A DNA stretch of 64,000 bases, taken from NCBI RefSeq assembly GCF_003122485.1, contig NZ_JRFU01000009.1:1-64000 (forward strand), read 5' to 3'. A model generated the notes under the pieces. That model searched no databases, was not told where the DNA came from, and was given only the letters and a program-made list of their open reading frames with translations. The DNA is from Eubacterium ramulus. Lineage in GTDB: Bacteria; Bacillota; Clostridia; Lachnospirales; Lachnospiraceae. Positions within the stretch are counted from its first letter, which is position 1. Each line of letters begins with the position of its first letter. This document shows, one piece after another, positions 1 through 9,268 of this stretch. The position numbers and the translations under genes were made by a program.

Positions 1-22
1 TTGCATGACGCGCACCTCGCAA

Positions 23-44
23 CAAGAATGCCGGAGCATTCTTG
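23..44. repeat. perfect 9-bp inverted repeat at the window edge
   Basis: Two 9-nt arms (23-31 and 36-44) pair perfectly around a CGGA loop. No T-run follows on either strand, so it is not an obvious intrinsic terminator. The GC-rich bases before it contrast with the AT-rich bases after it. It may be the end of a longer element that lies outside the window. Confidence 0.5.
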
Positions 45-62
45 AATAAGTTTCAAATATAT

Positions 63-92
63 TTGACTAAGAATCGTACAAGAAAGTATAGT
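63..92 (+). promoter_or_regulatory. candidate sigma-A promoter for ruvB
   Basis: TTGACT (63-68) and TATAGT (87-92) are separated by 18 bp and lie about 60 bp before the ruvB start. The match suggests that ruvB and its followers have their own promoter. Confidence 0.5.
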
Positions 93-151
93 TTTATAGA
101 ATAAAAAACAGTGGATATAAAATAATGTAGTGTATTGAAGCGAGGAAATTC

Positions 152-1141
152 ATGGAAAAACGAGTGATTTCTACCCAGATTCAGGAAGAAGATCTGCAGA
201 CCGAAACCAGTCTGCGACCAATGTCTCTGGAGGAATATATCGGACAGGAAAAAATAAAAGGCACCCTGCGTGTCTATATCGAGGCGGCACGGCAGAGGCA
301 GGAACCGTTAGATCATGTGTTGTTTTACGGACCGCCTGGACTTGGAAAGACAACACTTTCCGGTATCATTGCCAATGAGATGGGCGTACATATGAAGATC
401 ACTTCCGGACCGGCGATCGCAAAACCGGGAGAAATGGCATCGATTTTAAGTAATTTGCAGGAAAATGACATTTTATTTGTAGATGAGATCCATCGTCTGA
501 ACCGTCAGGTGGAAGAAGTGCTGTATCCGGCGATGGAAGATTATGCCATTGATATCATGATCGGAAAAGGGGCATCCGCCCGTTCCATCCGACTGGATCT
601 GCCGAAGTTTACATTGGTGGGAGCAACTACCCGTGCAGGACTGTTATCAGCACCGTTGAGAGACCGTTTTGGGGTAATCCAGCATCTGGAATTTTATACG
701 CCACAGGAATTGCAGACGATTATTGAACAATCGGCAAAAAAACTTGGTGTGGAGATCGAGCCAGAGGGTGCCGCAGAGCTGGCAAAACGTTCCAGAGGAA
801 CGCCACGTCTGGCAAACCGCCTGTTAAAACGTGTCCGTGATTTCGCACAGGTAAAATACGATGGGGTGATCACAGAAGAAGTAGCTTCTTTTGCCCTAGA
901 TCTGCTGGAAGTAGATCGCTGTGGTCTAGATAAGAATGACCGTTTGATTCTGTTAACCATTATTCAGAAGTTTGGTGGAGGACCAGTGGGACTTGAAACA
1001 CTGGCGGCAGCGGTTGGAGAAGATTCCGGTACGATCGAAGATGTATACGAACCGTATCTGGTAAAAAATGGATTTTTAAACCGTACGCCAAAAGGACGTG
1101 TGGCGACCGCACTGGCAATCGAGCATTTTAAAGGAATCTAA
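152..1141 (+). CDS. ruvB: Holliday junction branch migration helicase RuvB
   Basis: RuvB is the AAA+ hexameric motor that drives branch migration of Holliday junctions with RuvA before RuvC cleavage. The 329-aa product has the usual family length. Walker [10 protein letters not shown] lies at residues 60-68, Walker B LFVDEIHR near 109-115, and the sensor-1 segment GATTRAG follows. The C-terminal winged-helix part ends in the typical TPKGR segment. A GAGGAA ribosome site precedes the ATG. ruvA is not visible upstream in the 151 bp available. The gene is followed at 34 bp by zapA. Confidence 0.97.
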   Translation: MEKRVISTQIQEEDLQTETSLRPMSLEEYIGQEKIKGTLRVYIEAARQRQEPLDHVLFYGPPGLGKTTLSGIIANEMGVHMKITSGPAIAKPGEMASILSNLQENDILFVDEIHRLNRQVEEVLYPAMEDYAIDIMIGKGASARSIRLDLPKFTLVGATTRAGLLSAPLRDRFGVIQHLEFYTPQELQTIIEQSAKKLGVEIEPEGAAELAKRSRGTPRLANRLLKRVRDFAQVKYDGVITEEVASFALDLLEVDRCGLDKNDRLILLTIIQKFGGGPVGLETLAAAVGEDSGTIEDVYEPYLVKNGFLNRTPKGRVATALAIEHFKGI

Positions 1142-1175
1142 TACTGACTGTGAGTTAAAACAGAGGGAAAGAAAC

Positions 1176-1508
1176 ATGACAAAAAAATCAATGGTACAGG
1201 TGGCAATTGGTGGAAAAGTATTGACAATGGGCGGTGCGGATGATGAGACACACATCCAGCGTATCGCGTCCTGTGTCAACCATGTACTTCAGGAGTTTGA
1301 AGATAAGGATGAATATCGCTGTCTGCCGGCAGATCTGAAACCTGTACTAATTCATATTAATATTGCAGAAGAACTGATCAAAGCACAGGATCAGATTCAG
1401 CAGTTAGAGGAAGATCTGCGTCTGAAAGAGAACGAACTGGCAGAACTGCGACAGGAACTGGCAGAGACAGAAGTAAGACTTGAGAGACTGGAAGGACATC
1501 AGGAATGA
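1176..1508 (+). CDS. zapA: cell division protein ZapA
   Basis: ZapA binds FtsZ and bundles protofilaments at the division ring. This 110-aa product has the small ZapA fold: an N-terminal beta segment (VQVAIGGKVLTMGG) followed by helices, ending in a long coiled coil rich in Glu, Gln and Leu (about residues 65-108) that mediates dimer/tetramer formation in the family. I chose the ATG at 1176 because it follows GAGGGAAAG at a good distance and starts at the conserved beta strand. An in-frame upstream start at 1098 would sit inside ruvB. The stop overlaps the next start (ATGA), so translation is probably coupled to the U32 gene. Confidence 0.85.
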   Translation: MTKKSMVQVAIGGKVLTMGGADDETHIQRIASCVNHVLQEFEDKDEYRCLPADLKPVLIHINIAEELIKAQDQIQQLEEDLRLKENELAELRQELAETEVRLERLEGHQE

Positions 1509-3733
1509 GAAAACATGAATTATTATCCCCGGCGGGATCGCTGGAGATATGCAAAGCAGTGCTGAATGCCGGAGCGGATGCAGTTTATCTGGGCGGTGAC
1601 AAATTCGGTGCCCGGGCATTTGCTAAAAATTTCACACAGAATGATATTCAGGAAGCTTTGGATTTTGCACATATGCGCGGAAAAAAAATATTTCTGACGG
1701 TCAATACACTGTTAAAAAATAAAGAAATTGAAACGGAGCTGTTTTCTTATCTGAAGCCGTTGTATGAGCATGGATTAGATGCAGTCATTGTGCAGGATTA
1801 CGGTGTGTTTCAGTTTGTTCATAGAAACTTTCCGGAACTTGCACTACATGCAAGCACACAGATGTCAGTATCTAATGTGTCCGGGGCAAAGTTTCTGGTG
1901 GAACACGGCGCAGAGCGTATTGTAACTGCCCGTGAATTATCCCGGTCAGAGATTCGTCGAATCTATGATGAGACCGGAGTGGAGATTGAAAGTTTTATCC
2001 ATGGTGCACTTTGTTACTGTTATTCCGGTCAGTGCCTGATGAGCAGTATGCTTGGCGGACGAAGCGGAAACCGCGGACGCTGCGCACAGCCTTGCCGTCT
2101 GGCCTATCAGGTAACCGATGAGCGTGGCAATTTGTTACATAAGAAAGAGAAATATCCGTTAAGTCCAAAAGACCTGTGTACGATCTCACAGCTTCCACAG
2201 TTATGTGAGAGCGGTATTTATTCCTTTAAGATAGAGGGACGTATGAAAAAGCTGGAATATGCGGCAGGTGTTACTTCTATTTACCGGAAATATCTGGACT
2301 TGTATGAATCATGTCCGGAACATTACCGGGTTGAGGATGCAGATATGGAGCGTCTGCTGGCATTTGGTAATCGAAATGGTTTTACGGCGGGTTACTATGA
2401 TATGAGAAACGGTCGTTCCATGATGACACTGACAGATTCTTCCCACAGCAGCAACGAAGCGAAAGCGGCTTATCAGGCACCGGAAGAGACAAAAGTTCCG
2501 GTAGAATTAAAAGCTGTATTTCATGCCGGGGAACCAATGCAGTTAGAGGCAGCATTATCCGTGAACGACACAGAGGCAGAATCCCACAGTGATAAAAAAG
2601 TCTGTGTGACCGGTGAAATCCCGGGAACGGCACAGAATCGCCCACTGTCAAAGGATGAATTAAGAAAGAGACTTTCCAAAACAGGAGATACACCATTTTA
2701 CGTACAGCATCTGGAAATCGATCTGGAGGATGGATTGTTTGTACCGGTGGGACAGATCAATGAGCTTCGCAGAAATGCGCTGGAACAGTTACAGGAAGCG
2801 GTACTTGGCAGCTGGCGAAGAAATGAAGTGGTGACACTGAAAAAGAGATCAACTGACGGAATGAGAATGAAGCAGAATGGAGCAATTGGCAGCGGTGATA
2901 AGCCAATGTTAAATGTATGGCTGACCGGTTCTGCTTTGCAGCATCTGGGAGCAGTTCTGGAAAATCAGACAATTGATATGGTTACGCTGGAAGGTTTTGC
3001 AAATCTGGAAGCAGCAGTAAAAGAGATCCATGCTGCCGGAAAACAGGCAGGTTATGCGTTCCCTTATGTGTTGCGGGAAAATTCGGAAGGATTATTGCGA
3101 AAACAGGGATCTGTGTTAAAACAGTTTGACCGCATCTGGGTACGAAGTTACGACGGCATAGGTTTTGCTAGGGAAGAGTTATATCTTCCGGCAGAAAAGC
3201 TTGCATTAGATGCAGGACTGTATGTATTTTCCAATGAGGCAGCCGTAGATTTTATGGCAGATGGATTCGCTGGTTATACTGCATCCATGGAGCTGAACCG
3301 GAAAGAACTGGATCATATGGAGAATAAACAGGCAGAGTTAATGCTTTACGGTTATGCACCGTTGATGATTTCGGCACAGTGTGTATACAAAAATTATGCG
3401 TCCTGTATCCGGGAGCAGAAAAAAGAATCTGGAAAGCAGTCGCAGCGGTTATATTTGAACGATCGTTATCAGAAGCAGTTTGAAGTGCAGCGGGACTGTA
3501 CCCATTGCTACAATGTAATCTACAACAGCCAGCCAACGTATCTTTTACATCATGCGGATGAAATTAGCGGTTTGGATTTTGGCGCACATCGCATTGTTTT
3601 TCGCAATGAGTCAGCAAAGCAGATGCATGGGATTTTACAGCAATATGAAGATGCTTTCCGGTCAGGCAGGAAGATTCAGCCGCCGAAGGAAGGAACTTAC
3701 ACCAACGGTCATTTCCGCCGTGGCGTGGATTAG
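1505..3733 (+). CDS. U32-family protein (RlhA/TrhP-like hydroxylation factor)
   Basis: The 742-aa product begins with the U32 signature (HELLSPAGSLE, then AGADAVYLGG) and has the diagnostic segment HGALCYCYSGQC near residue 167, followed by GRSGNRGRCAQPCR. Further cysteines (CTHCYN near residue 664) fit the iron-sulfur binding known for E. coli relatives TrhP and RlhA, which take part in prephenate-dependent hydroxylation of tRNA or 23S rRNA. The older name for the family is collagenase-like peptidase. The length and the second half (DUF3656-like) match the long RlhA-type branch better than short TrhP. Which RNA it modifies cannot be read from sequence. It shares an ATGA junction with zapA. 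Confidence 0.85.
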   Translation: MRKHELLSPAGSLEICKAVLNAGADAVYLGGDKFGARAFAKNFTQNDIQEALDFAHMRGKKIFLTVNTLLKNKEIETELFSYLKPLYEHGLDAVIVQDYGVFQFVHRNFPELALHASTQMSVSNVSGAKFLVEHGAERIVTARELSRSEIRRIYDETGVEIESFIHGALCYCYSGQCLMSSMLGGRSGNRGRCAQPCRLAYQVTDERGNLLHKKEKYPLSPKDLCTISQLPQLCESGIYSFKIEGRMKKLEYAAGVTSIYRKYLDLYESCPEHYRVEDADMERLLAFGNRNGFTAGYYDMRNGRSMMTLTDSSHSSNEAKAAYQAPEETKVPVELKAVFHAGEPMQLEAALSVNDTEAESHSDKKVCVTGEIPGTAQNRPLSKDELRKRLSKTGDTPFYVQHLEIDLEDGLFVPVGQINELRRNALEQLQEAVLGSWRRNEVVTLKKRSTDGMRMKQNGAIGSGDKPMLNVWLTGSALQHLGAVLENQTIDMVTLEGFANLEAAVKEIHAAGKQAGYAFPYVLRENSEGLLRKQGSVLKQFDRIWVRSYDGIGFAREELYLPAEKLALDAGLYVFSNEAAVDFMADGFAGYTASMELNRKELDHMENKQAELMLYGYAPLMISAQCVYKNYASCIREQKKESGKQSQRLYLNDRYQKQFEVQRDCTHCYNVIYNSQPTYLLHHADEISGLDFGAHRIVFRNESAKQMHGILQQYEDAFRSGRKIQPPKEGTYTNGHFRRGVD

Positions 3734-3754
3734 AAGAGAAGTTAAGGAGCAGAT

Positions 3755-5260
3755 ATGATACATTTGATCACAGAATTGTCCAAATATGTGATGATCATTC
3801 TTTTTGCAATCTATACCTGGTACAGTTATGTGGTACTGGTAATAAAAAATGAGGAACGGCAGAAACGGATGTACAAAGCGCAGACAACCTGCATGTTTTT
3901 GATCCATCTGGATGCCTTTATGGTATTGTTTGCGGTGACAAAGGATTTTAAAATACTGATCTTTTACGGTGCACAGGTGCTGTTTGTGCTGTTTTTATTC
4001 CTGATCTACCGGATCATATACAAGCGGGCAGCGCGTCTGGTTGTCAATCACATGTGCATGTTGTTACTAGTAGGATTTATTATCCTGACCAGACTCAATT
4101 TTGAAAATGCCATCCGTCAGTTTGAGATTGCAGTGGTGGCGGCGGTGGTATCAGCGTTTGTTCCGATTTTGGTAAGAAAATTAAAATTTTTACGAAAATT
4201 TACCTGGTTTTACTGTGCGGTCGGCGTAGTAGCACTTGGTATCGTTCTGGTGCTTGGAAAAATGAGCGGTGGTGCACATCTTTCTTTCACGGTAGCTGGT
4301 ATTACGTTGCAACCGTCAGAATTTGTAAAAATTATATTTGTATTTTTCGTGGCATGTATGCTTTATGAAGCAACAGATTTTCGACAGGTGTGTATTACGA
4401 CCGTTGCGGCAGCTGTCCATGTGGGAATCCTGGTACTGTCAACCGACCTGGGAGCGGCACTGATCTTTTTCCTGACCTATGTGGTAATGCTGTATGTGGC
4501 AACCCGGAAACCGGTTTACTTTTTTGGTGGACTGGGCGTAGGATGTCTGGCAGCACTGGCAGGTTCTAAGCTGTTTTCTCATGTACGGGTGCGAATCGAA
4601 GCATGGAAAGATCCTTTTGCCTCCATTCATGGCGGCGGATGGCAGGTGGCACAGGCATTGTTTGCCATTGGAACCGGCGGATGGTTTGGTATGGGACTGT
4701 ATCAGGGAATGCCGGATAAGATTCCACTTGGATCATCAGATTTCGTGTTTGCGTCCATTTCTGAGGAACTGGGCGGTGCCTTTGCCGTGTGTATCGTGCT
4801 TGTTTGTTTTAGCTGCTTTTTGATGTTTTTGAATATTGCGATGCAGATCCGGGATCAGTTTTATAAGCTGATCGCACTGGGACTTGGCTGTGTGTACGGC
4901 GTGCAAGTGTTTTTGAACGTGGGCGGTGTCATCAAATTTATCCCGTCTACCGGTCTGACACTTCCGCTGGTCAGCTACGGAGGAAGTTCCATATTATGTA
5001 CGATCATTATGTTTGCAATTATTCAGGGACTGTATATTATGAGACAGGATGAAGAAGGAGAATCGAATGAGCAGAAGAGTCGAGGACGAAAACAAAAGAG
5101 GGACTACAGCAAGAAGAAAGTCAACGGCGTCCGGTCACAGCAAAAGCCAAAGATCAAATCGGATCAGACAGGGTATCGAGGTCATGAATCTGGATCAGGC
5201 AGACCGCGAGGCGGCGCGTCCTCACGGTTCGATGAGGACGAGATCGAGGAAATCTGGTAA
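3755..5260 (+). CDS. SEDS-family peptidoglycan glycosyltransferase (FtsW/RodA/SpoVE type) with an extended tail
   Basis: SEDS proteins polymerise lipid II glycan chains and work with a class B PBP. This multi-pass membrane protein (501 aa) shows the family segments QPSEFVK, STDLGAALIFF, GGWQVAQALFAIGTGG, GSSDFVFASISEELG and STGLTLPLVSYGGSS. Membrane segments end near residue 428. The last 70 or so residues are a basic, low-complexity cytoplasmic tail rich in Lys, Arg, Ser, Gly and Gln. The final 194 nt (5067-5260) also encode the N terminus of the next gene in another frame. The N-terminal 140 residues contain extra membrane segments compared with rodA at 59339. The adjacent PBP is its likely partner. 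FtsW, RodA and SpoVE roles cannot be separated from sequence alone. Confidence 0.9.
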   Translation: MIHLITELSKYVMIILFAIYTWYSYVVLVIKNEERQKRMYKAQTTCMFLIHLDAFMVLFAVTKDFKILIFYGAQVLFVLFLFLIYRIIYKRAARLVVNHMCMLLLVGFIILTRLNFENAIRQFEIAVVAAVVSAFVPILVRKLKFLRKFTWFYCAVGVVALGIVLVLGKMSGGAHLSFTVAGITLQPSEFVKIIFVFFVACMLYEATDFRQVCITTVAAAVHVGILVLSTDLGAALIFFLTYVVMLYVATRKPVYFFGGLGVGCLAALAGSKLFSHVRVRIEAWKDPFASIHGGGWQVAQALFAIGTGGWFGMGLYQGMPDKIPLGSSDFVFASISEELGGAFAVCIVLVCFSCFLMFLNIAMQIRDQFYKLIALGLGCVYGVQVFLNVGGVIKFIPSTGLTLPLVSYGGSSILCTIIMFAIIQGLYIMRQDEEGESNEQKSRGRKQKRDYSKKKVNGVRSQQKPKIKSDQTGYRGHESGSGRPRGGASSRFDEDEIEEIW

Positions 5261-6665
5261 AACTGGCAGAAATCTGGAATTTCTGATCATTACCTATCTG
5301 TTTCTGACAATTTTTATCGGTATGATCGGATATTTTGTTTATTTCCAGCTGGTAAAAAGTGAGAGTATCATCAACAGCTCTTATAATTCCCGTCTGGATC
5401 TGTATGCAGAGCATGTGGTACGCGGAGATATTACGGCAGCAGATGGCACGGTACTTGCGAAAACGACTGTAAATGATGATGGCAGCGAGACCAGAGAATA
5501 TCCATATGGAAGGATGTTCGCCCATGTGGTCGGTTATATGAATAATGGAAAAGGCGGTCTGGAGTCACAGTACAATTTCAACCTGCTTCGTTCCCATTCC
5601 TTTTTCCTGACACAGATTATCAATGATCTGAAAAATGAGAAAAATACCGGAGATACACTGGTGACAACTCTGGATTATGATGTTCAGAAGACGGCATATG
5701 ATGCTTTGGGTGACCGGGACGGAGCTGTGGTTGTCATGGAGCCAAAGACAGGTAAAATCCTTGCCATGGTGTCAAAACCGGACTATGATCCGAACACGCT
5801 GGCAGATAAATGGGATGATATTGTGTCGGATAACAGCAGCAGTGTGTTGTTAAACCGTGTAACTTCCGGTCTGTATCCGCCGGGATCGACCTTTAAGATA
5901 TTTACAACATTGGAATACGTGCATGAGAATCCAAACTATCAGGATTACAGTTTCAACTGTGAGGGAGAATTGAACGTGGATGGCAATGAAATTCACTGTT
6001 ATCACAAATCCGTTCATGGTCAGGAGAACTTGAAGGATTCCTTTGCAAATTCCTGTAATACGTCCTTTTCCAATATTGGACTGTCTTTGAATATTACAAA
6101 ATTTCAGGAATTGTGTAATGACATGCTTTTTAATCAGAAATTGCCGGGTACGCTTTCAGGAAGCAAGAGTAGCTTTACTCTGTCAAAGGATGCGGATAAA
6201 GGCAAGATTATGCAGACTTCCATCGGTCAGGGTGATACGCTGGTATCTCCACTTCATATGGTATTTGTAGCATCTGCCATTGCCAACAATGGAGTTGCCA
6301 TGGAGCCTTATGTTGTGGATTATGTGGAAAATGACGGTGGTGTGCATGTGAAAAACTACAAAGAAAAAGAGTATGGTCAGCTGCTCTCTGAATCGGATGC
6401 AGCGCTTTTACAGGACTATATGCGCGGTGTTGTGGAAAATGGAACCGGAAAGGCATTAAATGGTCAGAGTTACACTGCCTATGGCAAAACCGGATCAGCA
6501 GAGTACAACAGTGCCGGTGACAGTCATGGATGGTTTGTCGGTTATGGAACAAAAGAAGGCTATAATGACATTGCCATTGCGGTAATTGTAGAGGATGGCG
6601 GTTCCGGAAGCCAGTCTGCCGTACCGGTGACAAAACAGATTTTTGACGTATATTTCAATAAATAA
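5067..6665 (+). CDS. class B penicillin-binding protein (transpeptidase)
   Basis: D,D-transpeptidase that cross-links peptidoglycan, probably with the SEDS protein encoded immediately upstream. The 532-aa product has a basic cytoplasmic N terminus of about 68 residues, one membrane anchor (LEFLIITYLFLTIFIGMIG), a short pedestal and a transpeptidase domain with STFK (active Ser), SCN and KTGS motifs in order. It is short and lacks PASTA repeats, like the PbpA/FtsI-like class that pairs with RodA or FtsW. I chose the ATG at 5067 because GAAGGAG lies 6 nt upstream. An in-frame ATG at 5049 has no such site. The start lies 194 nt inside the SEDS gene, in the +1 frame. Confidence 0.9.
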   Translation: MSRRVEDENKRGTTARRKSTASGHSKSQRSNRIRQGIEVMNLDQADREAARPHGSMRTRSRKSGKTGRNLEFLIITYLFLTIFIGMIGYFVYFQLVKSESIINSSYNSRLDLYAEHVVRGDITAADGTVLAKTTVNDDGSETREYPYGRMFAHVVGYMNNGKGGLESQYNFNLLRSHSFFLTQIINDLKNEKNTGDTLVTTLDYDVQKTAYDALGDRDGAVVVMEPKTGKILAMVSKPDYDPNTLADKWDDIVSDNSSSVLLNRVTSGLYPPGSTFKIFTTLEYVHENPNYQDYSFNCEGELNVDGNEIHCYHKSVHGQENLKDSFANSCNTSFSNIGLSLNITKFQELCNDMLFNQKLPGTLSGSKSSFTLSKDADKGKIMQTSIGQGDTLVSPLHMVFVASAIANNGVAMEPYVVDYVENDGGVHVKNYKEKEYGQLLSESDAALLQDYMRGVVENGTGKALNGQSYTAYGKTGSAEYNSAGDSHGWFVGYGTKEGYNDIAIAVIVEDGGSGSQSAVPVTKQIFDVYFNK

Positions 6666-6745
6666 AAATGGGCGAGGTATTGCAAGTTAACTCCAAAAGG
6701 CGTATACTTAAAATCAGATTTGAGACCGCATCGGGAGGGCTTGCA

Positions 6746-7198
6746 ATGATTGAAGCAACCAGCTGTGGCGGTGTGGTTATATTCCGTGGAAAGATTCTGT
6801 TGCTGTATAAAAATTATCGTAACAAATATGAAGGCTGGGTTTTGCCAAAGGGAACGGTAGAAGCCGGTGAGGAGTATAAGGATACTGCTGCAAGAGAAGT
6901 GAGAGAGGAGACTGGCGTAGATGCCTCTATCATAAAATATGTTGGAAAGAGCCAGTATACATTTACAGTTCCCGAAGATACTGTAGAAAAACAGGTACAC
7001 TGGTACCTGATGATGGCTGACAGTTATTACAGTAAACCGCAGCGCGAAGAGTATTTTGTGGATTCCGGTTACTACAAATACCACGAGGCTTATCATCTGT
7101 TAAAATTTGCAAATGAGAAACAGATTCTGGAAAAAGCATACAATGAATATCTTGATTTGAAACGGAGTAATCTGTGGGGAACCAAGAAGTATTTCTAG
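6746..7198 (+). CDS. NUDIX hydrolase
   Basis: NUDIX enzymes cleave nucleoside diphosphates linked to another group, and the substrate here is unknown. The Nudix box is intact: GTVEAGEE, then AAREVREETG, giving the Gx5Ex7REUxEExG pattern. The product is 150 aa from the ATG at 6746, which follows GGGAGGG at 6 nt and starts just before the first conserved strand (CGGVVIF). An in-frame ATG at 6668 would add 26 residues but has no ribosome site and directly abuts the PBP stop. The C terminus (KYHEAYHLLKFANEKQILEKAY) resembles diadenosine-polyphosphate hydrolase-like members, but I would not assign the substrate. Confidence 0.85.
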   Translation: MIEATSCGGVVIFRGKILLLYKNYRNKYEGWVLPKGTVEAGEEYKDTAAREVREETGVDASIIKYVGKSQYTFTVPEDTVEKQVHWYLMMADSYYSKPQREEYFVDSGYYKYHEAYHLLKFANEKQILEKAYNEYLDLKRSNLWGTKKYF

Positions 7199-7211
7199 AA
7201 CCCGGAAGAGA

Positions 7212-7260
7212 CAGAATTAGTAAAACGATCTTTACAAATGAGATGGTTTTATTAATTCTG
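7212..7260 (+). terminator. long AT-rich hairpin after the NUDIX gene
   Basis: Arms 7212-7226 and 7246-7260 form 15 pairs with one G-U, continued after one mismatch by a 4-bp inner stem and a 9-nt loop. Only three T residues follow, so termination may be partial. It separates the SEDS/PBP/NUDIX group from the sporulation group. Confidence 0.45.
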
Positions 7261-7312
7261 TTTGCATATTAGCGAAAATATCAGACGAAAATAAAAATGA
7301 GGGATCTGATTT

Positions 7313-7657
7313 ATGTTTTGGTACAAACACTTATATTTGGACAGGAAGTGTATGCGCCATACCAATCGGTTAAAATATAAGATTGAGCATGGAGCAGCGC
7401 ATAAGGGGGTATATCTCATTCATCTTCCAGATCGTGCAGGTGCCGTTCTGGAGCTGATACCAAGTATTCTGTTACGGCAGAGCCGGTATCCACGGGAACA
7501 GTTGTGCATTATAGGCATGGCAGGTGACCGGGCGGGTGCCTTAGAGCTGATCCGGAAGATCGTGGATGAAGTATATCGGGAGCAACACAATTTTGATATT
7601 GCGTCCTATCTGCAGATCGACCGGAAAAATACTTCGGATGAGGGGACCGGCCTATGA
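7313..7657 (+). CDS. conserved 114-aa protein upstream of the ytfI-ytfJ pair
   Basis: I do not recognise a named domain. The product is basic at the N terminus (HLYLDRKCMRHTNRLKYKI) and has an alternating hydrophobic centre (KGVYLIHLPDRAGAVLELIPSILL, read in parts) without a membrane helix long enough to span. GAGGG lies 9 nt before the ATG. Its stop overlaps the next start (ATGA), so it is probably translated with the DUF2953 gene. Position in front of YtfI and YtfJ homologues suggests a link to sporulation, which is inference only. Confidence 0.75.
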   Translation: MFWYKHLYLDRKCMRHTNRLKYKIEHGAAHKGVYLIHLPDRAGAVLELIPSILLRQSRYPREQLCIIGMAGDRAGALELIRKIVDEVYREQHNFDIASYLQIDRKNTSDEGTGL

Positions 7658-8778
7658 TGATTTTTTTACTTATATTGAAAATAATCGGTATCATACTGTG
7701 TGTGATATTGGGAGTTCTGGCAGTGATCCTGTTTGTCCCAGTTTTTTACGAGGCAGATGCCAATATCGATGAGATGGATTATAAAGTCCGGATCCACTGG
7801 TTGGCAAAGCTGATTCGCTTTGAGTTTCGGTGGAAAGAAAAGGCACATGCAGTGCTGAAGATCCTCTGGTTTGTGATAGATTTTACCGATCCGGAGGCAG
7901 TAGCCGCCAGAAAAGCAAAGAAAGAGGAAAAAGCCCGCAAAAAGCTGTTAAAGCAGCAGAAGAAAGAAGCAAAAGAGCGGGAAAAACAGACGCGTCAGAG
8001 ACAGAAAGAGGCACAGCAGGAACAGGCAGACCGTGAAGCACGGGCACAGCAGAGAGAGGCATTTCGAAAACAGCAGGAAGAAGCTGGCAGCAGGGAAAAT
8101 CAGTCTGAGAAGACGTTAGCTGAGGATGCCAGTGGAAATGATACGAAAACAGAAAAAATAGCAGACGTGGATGCCGGCAGGATTGAAGTGGAAACGAAAA
8201 ATGTGGAAGCTATAAATGCAGATGAGAGTTTCCATAAAGAAACGTCTGTGGCACAGGATAAAGAGACTTATGAAAAAGCAGAACAGACGAAACCAGAGAA
8301 TAATGTCCGGCAAGAGTCTGTTGAATCAGAAAAAGCAGAAGCGAATGAATCGAGAACATCTATTCTGGAAAAATTAAAATCCGCTCATGGAACAGCAGGA
8401 TCCATTTTGGATAAAGTAAAAACGGTGTTGGCAGTTATCCGTTATTTGCGGGAACAGGAACTGATCTCAGCGGTTTGGGTAAAATTACAGGTGTTTTTGC
8501 TGCATATCCGTCCGCGAAAGCTAAGTGGTCATCTGAAGTTCGGATTATCGAATCCGGCAGACACTGGTCAGGTCCTTGGTGTGATTGCGATGGTTCCGTT
8601 GTTCTATCAGACAGAACTTCAAATCGAACCGGATTTTGAAGCAGAAGATAATTATATTCAGGGACAGGTATATGTGAAAGGGCATATTTGCTGTATCCAT
8701 CTGGTGATCCTGATCATTCGGTTATTGCGGGATGAAAAGATCCGAACATTGATTCGTAGGATAAGAGAGAAAAATTAA
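7654..8778 (+). CDS. DUF2953 membrane protein (YtfI-like)
   Basis: The 374-aa protein has an N-terminal membrane helix (about residues 3-30), then a DUF2953-like C-terminal half with FGLSNPADTGQVLG and DNYIQGQVYVKGHI. B. subtilis YtfI, cotranscribed with ytfJ, is the family reference. Between them (about residues 85-250) is a highly charged Lys/Glu/Gln stretch, coiled-coil prone and then disordered, which makes this protein considerably longer than YtfI. GAGGGGA lies 7 nt before the first of two adjacent ATG codons. GerW/YtfJ follows after 16 bp, so the pair is conserved. Function is unknown apart from this sporulation context. Confidence 0.8.
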   Translation: MMIFLLILKIIGIILCVILGVLAVILFVPVFYEADANIDEMDYKVRIHWLAKLIRFEFRWKEKAHAVLKILWFVIDFTDPEAVAARKAKKEEKARKKLLKQQKKEAKEREKQTRQRQKEAQQEQADREARAQQREAFRKQQEEAGSRENQSEKTLAEDASGNDTKTEKIADVDAGRIEVETKNVEAINADESFHKETSVAQDKETYEKAEQTKPENNVRQESVESEKAEANESRTSILEKLKSAHGTAGSILDKVKTVLAVIRYLREQELISAVWVKLQVFLLHIRPRKLSGHLKFGLSNPADTGQVLGVIAMVPLFYQTELQIEPDFEAEDNYIQGQVYVKGHICCIHLVILIIRLLRDEKIRTLIRRIREKN

Positions 8779-8794
8779 CAGGAGGTATTGGAAA

Positions 8795-9235
8795 ATGGCA
8801 GAGAATAATAAAAATACATTTCAGACAACCGTAGAATCTCTGATGAAAGGAATGGATGGATTTGTATCATCTAAAACTGTAGTCGGGGAACCACTTCAGA
8901 TGGGTGAGACCATCATCCTTCCACTGGTTGACGTATCCTTTGGTATGGGCGCCGGTGCATTTTGTGGGGAAAAGAAGAAAAACAGCGGTGGCGGTATCGG
9001 TGGAAAAATGTCTCCAAGCTCCGTACTTGTACTCCAGAACGGAAGCACCCGTCTGATCAGCGTAAAAAATCAGGATGGTATTTCCAAGCTGTTGGACATG
9101 ATACCGGATTTTGTTGACAAATTTATGAAGAAGATGGATGAGAAAAAGAATCCGGAAGAGGCGGAAGCCAGAAAAGAGGCAAAAAAAGAAGCTGCTGAAG
9201 AGATGAAAGACATGCTCAATCTCAGTGAAGAATAG
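8795..9235 (+). CDS. ytfJ: GerW/YtfJ family sporulation protein
   Basis: YtfJ (GerW) is a forespore-made protein needed for normal germination in B. subtilis. The 146-aa product has the family core: an N-terminal SLMKGM motif, VVGEPLQMGETIILPLVDVSFG, a Gly-rich segment (GAGAFCGEKKKNSGGGIGG in parts) and SVLVLQNGSTRLISV. The C terminus is a charged helix (Lys/Glu). AGGAGG precedes the ATG. An imperfect inverted repeat (9215-9225 with 9244-9254) spans the stop codon and is followed by a terminator. Confidence 0.92.
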   Translation: MAENNKNTFQTTVESLMKGMDGFVSSKTVVGEPLQMGETIILPLVDVSFGMGAGAFCGEKKKNSGGGIGGKMSPSSVLVLQNGSTRLISVKNQDGISKLLDMIPDFVDKFMKKMDEKKNPEEAEARKEAKKEAAEEMKDMLNLSEE

Positions 9236-9268
9236 AACCTTCCCTGAGATTAAGCAGAGTCATAAAAT

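Noticed and set aside
6668-6745. 26-residue N-terminal extension of the NUDIX protein
   Set aside because: No ribosome site before 6668, whereas 6746 has GGGAGGG at 6 nt and starts at the conserved domain.
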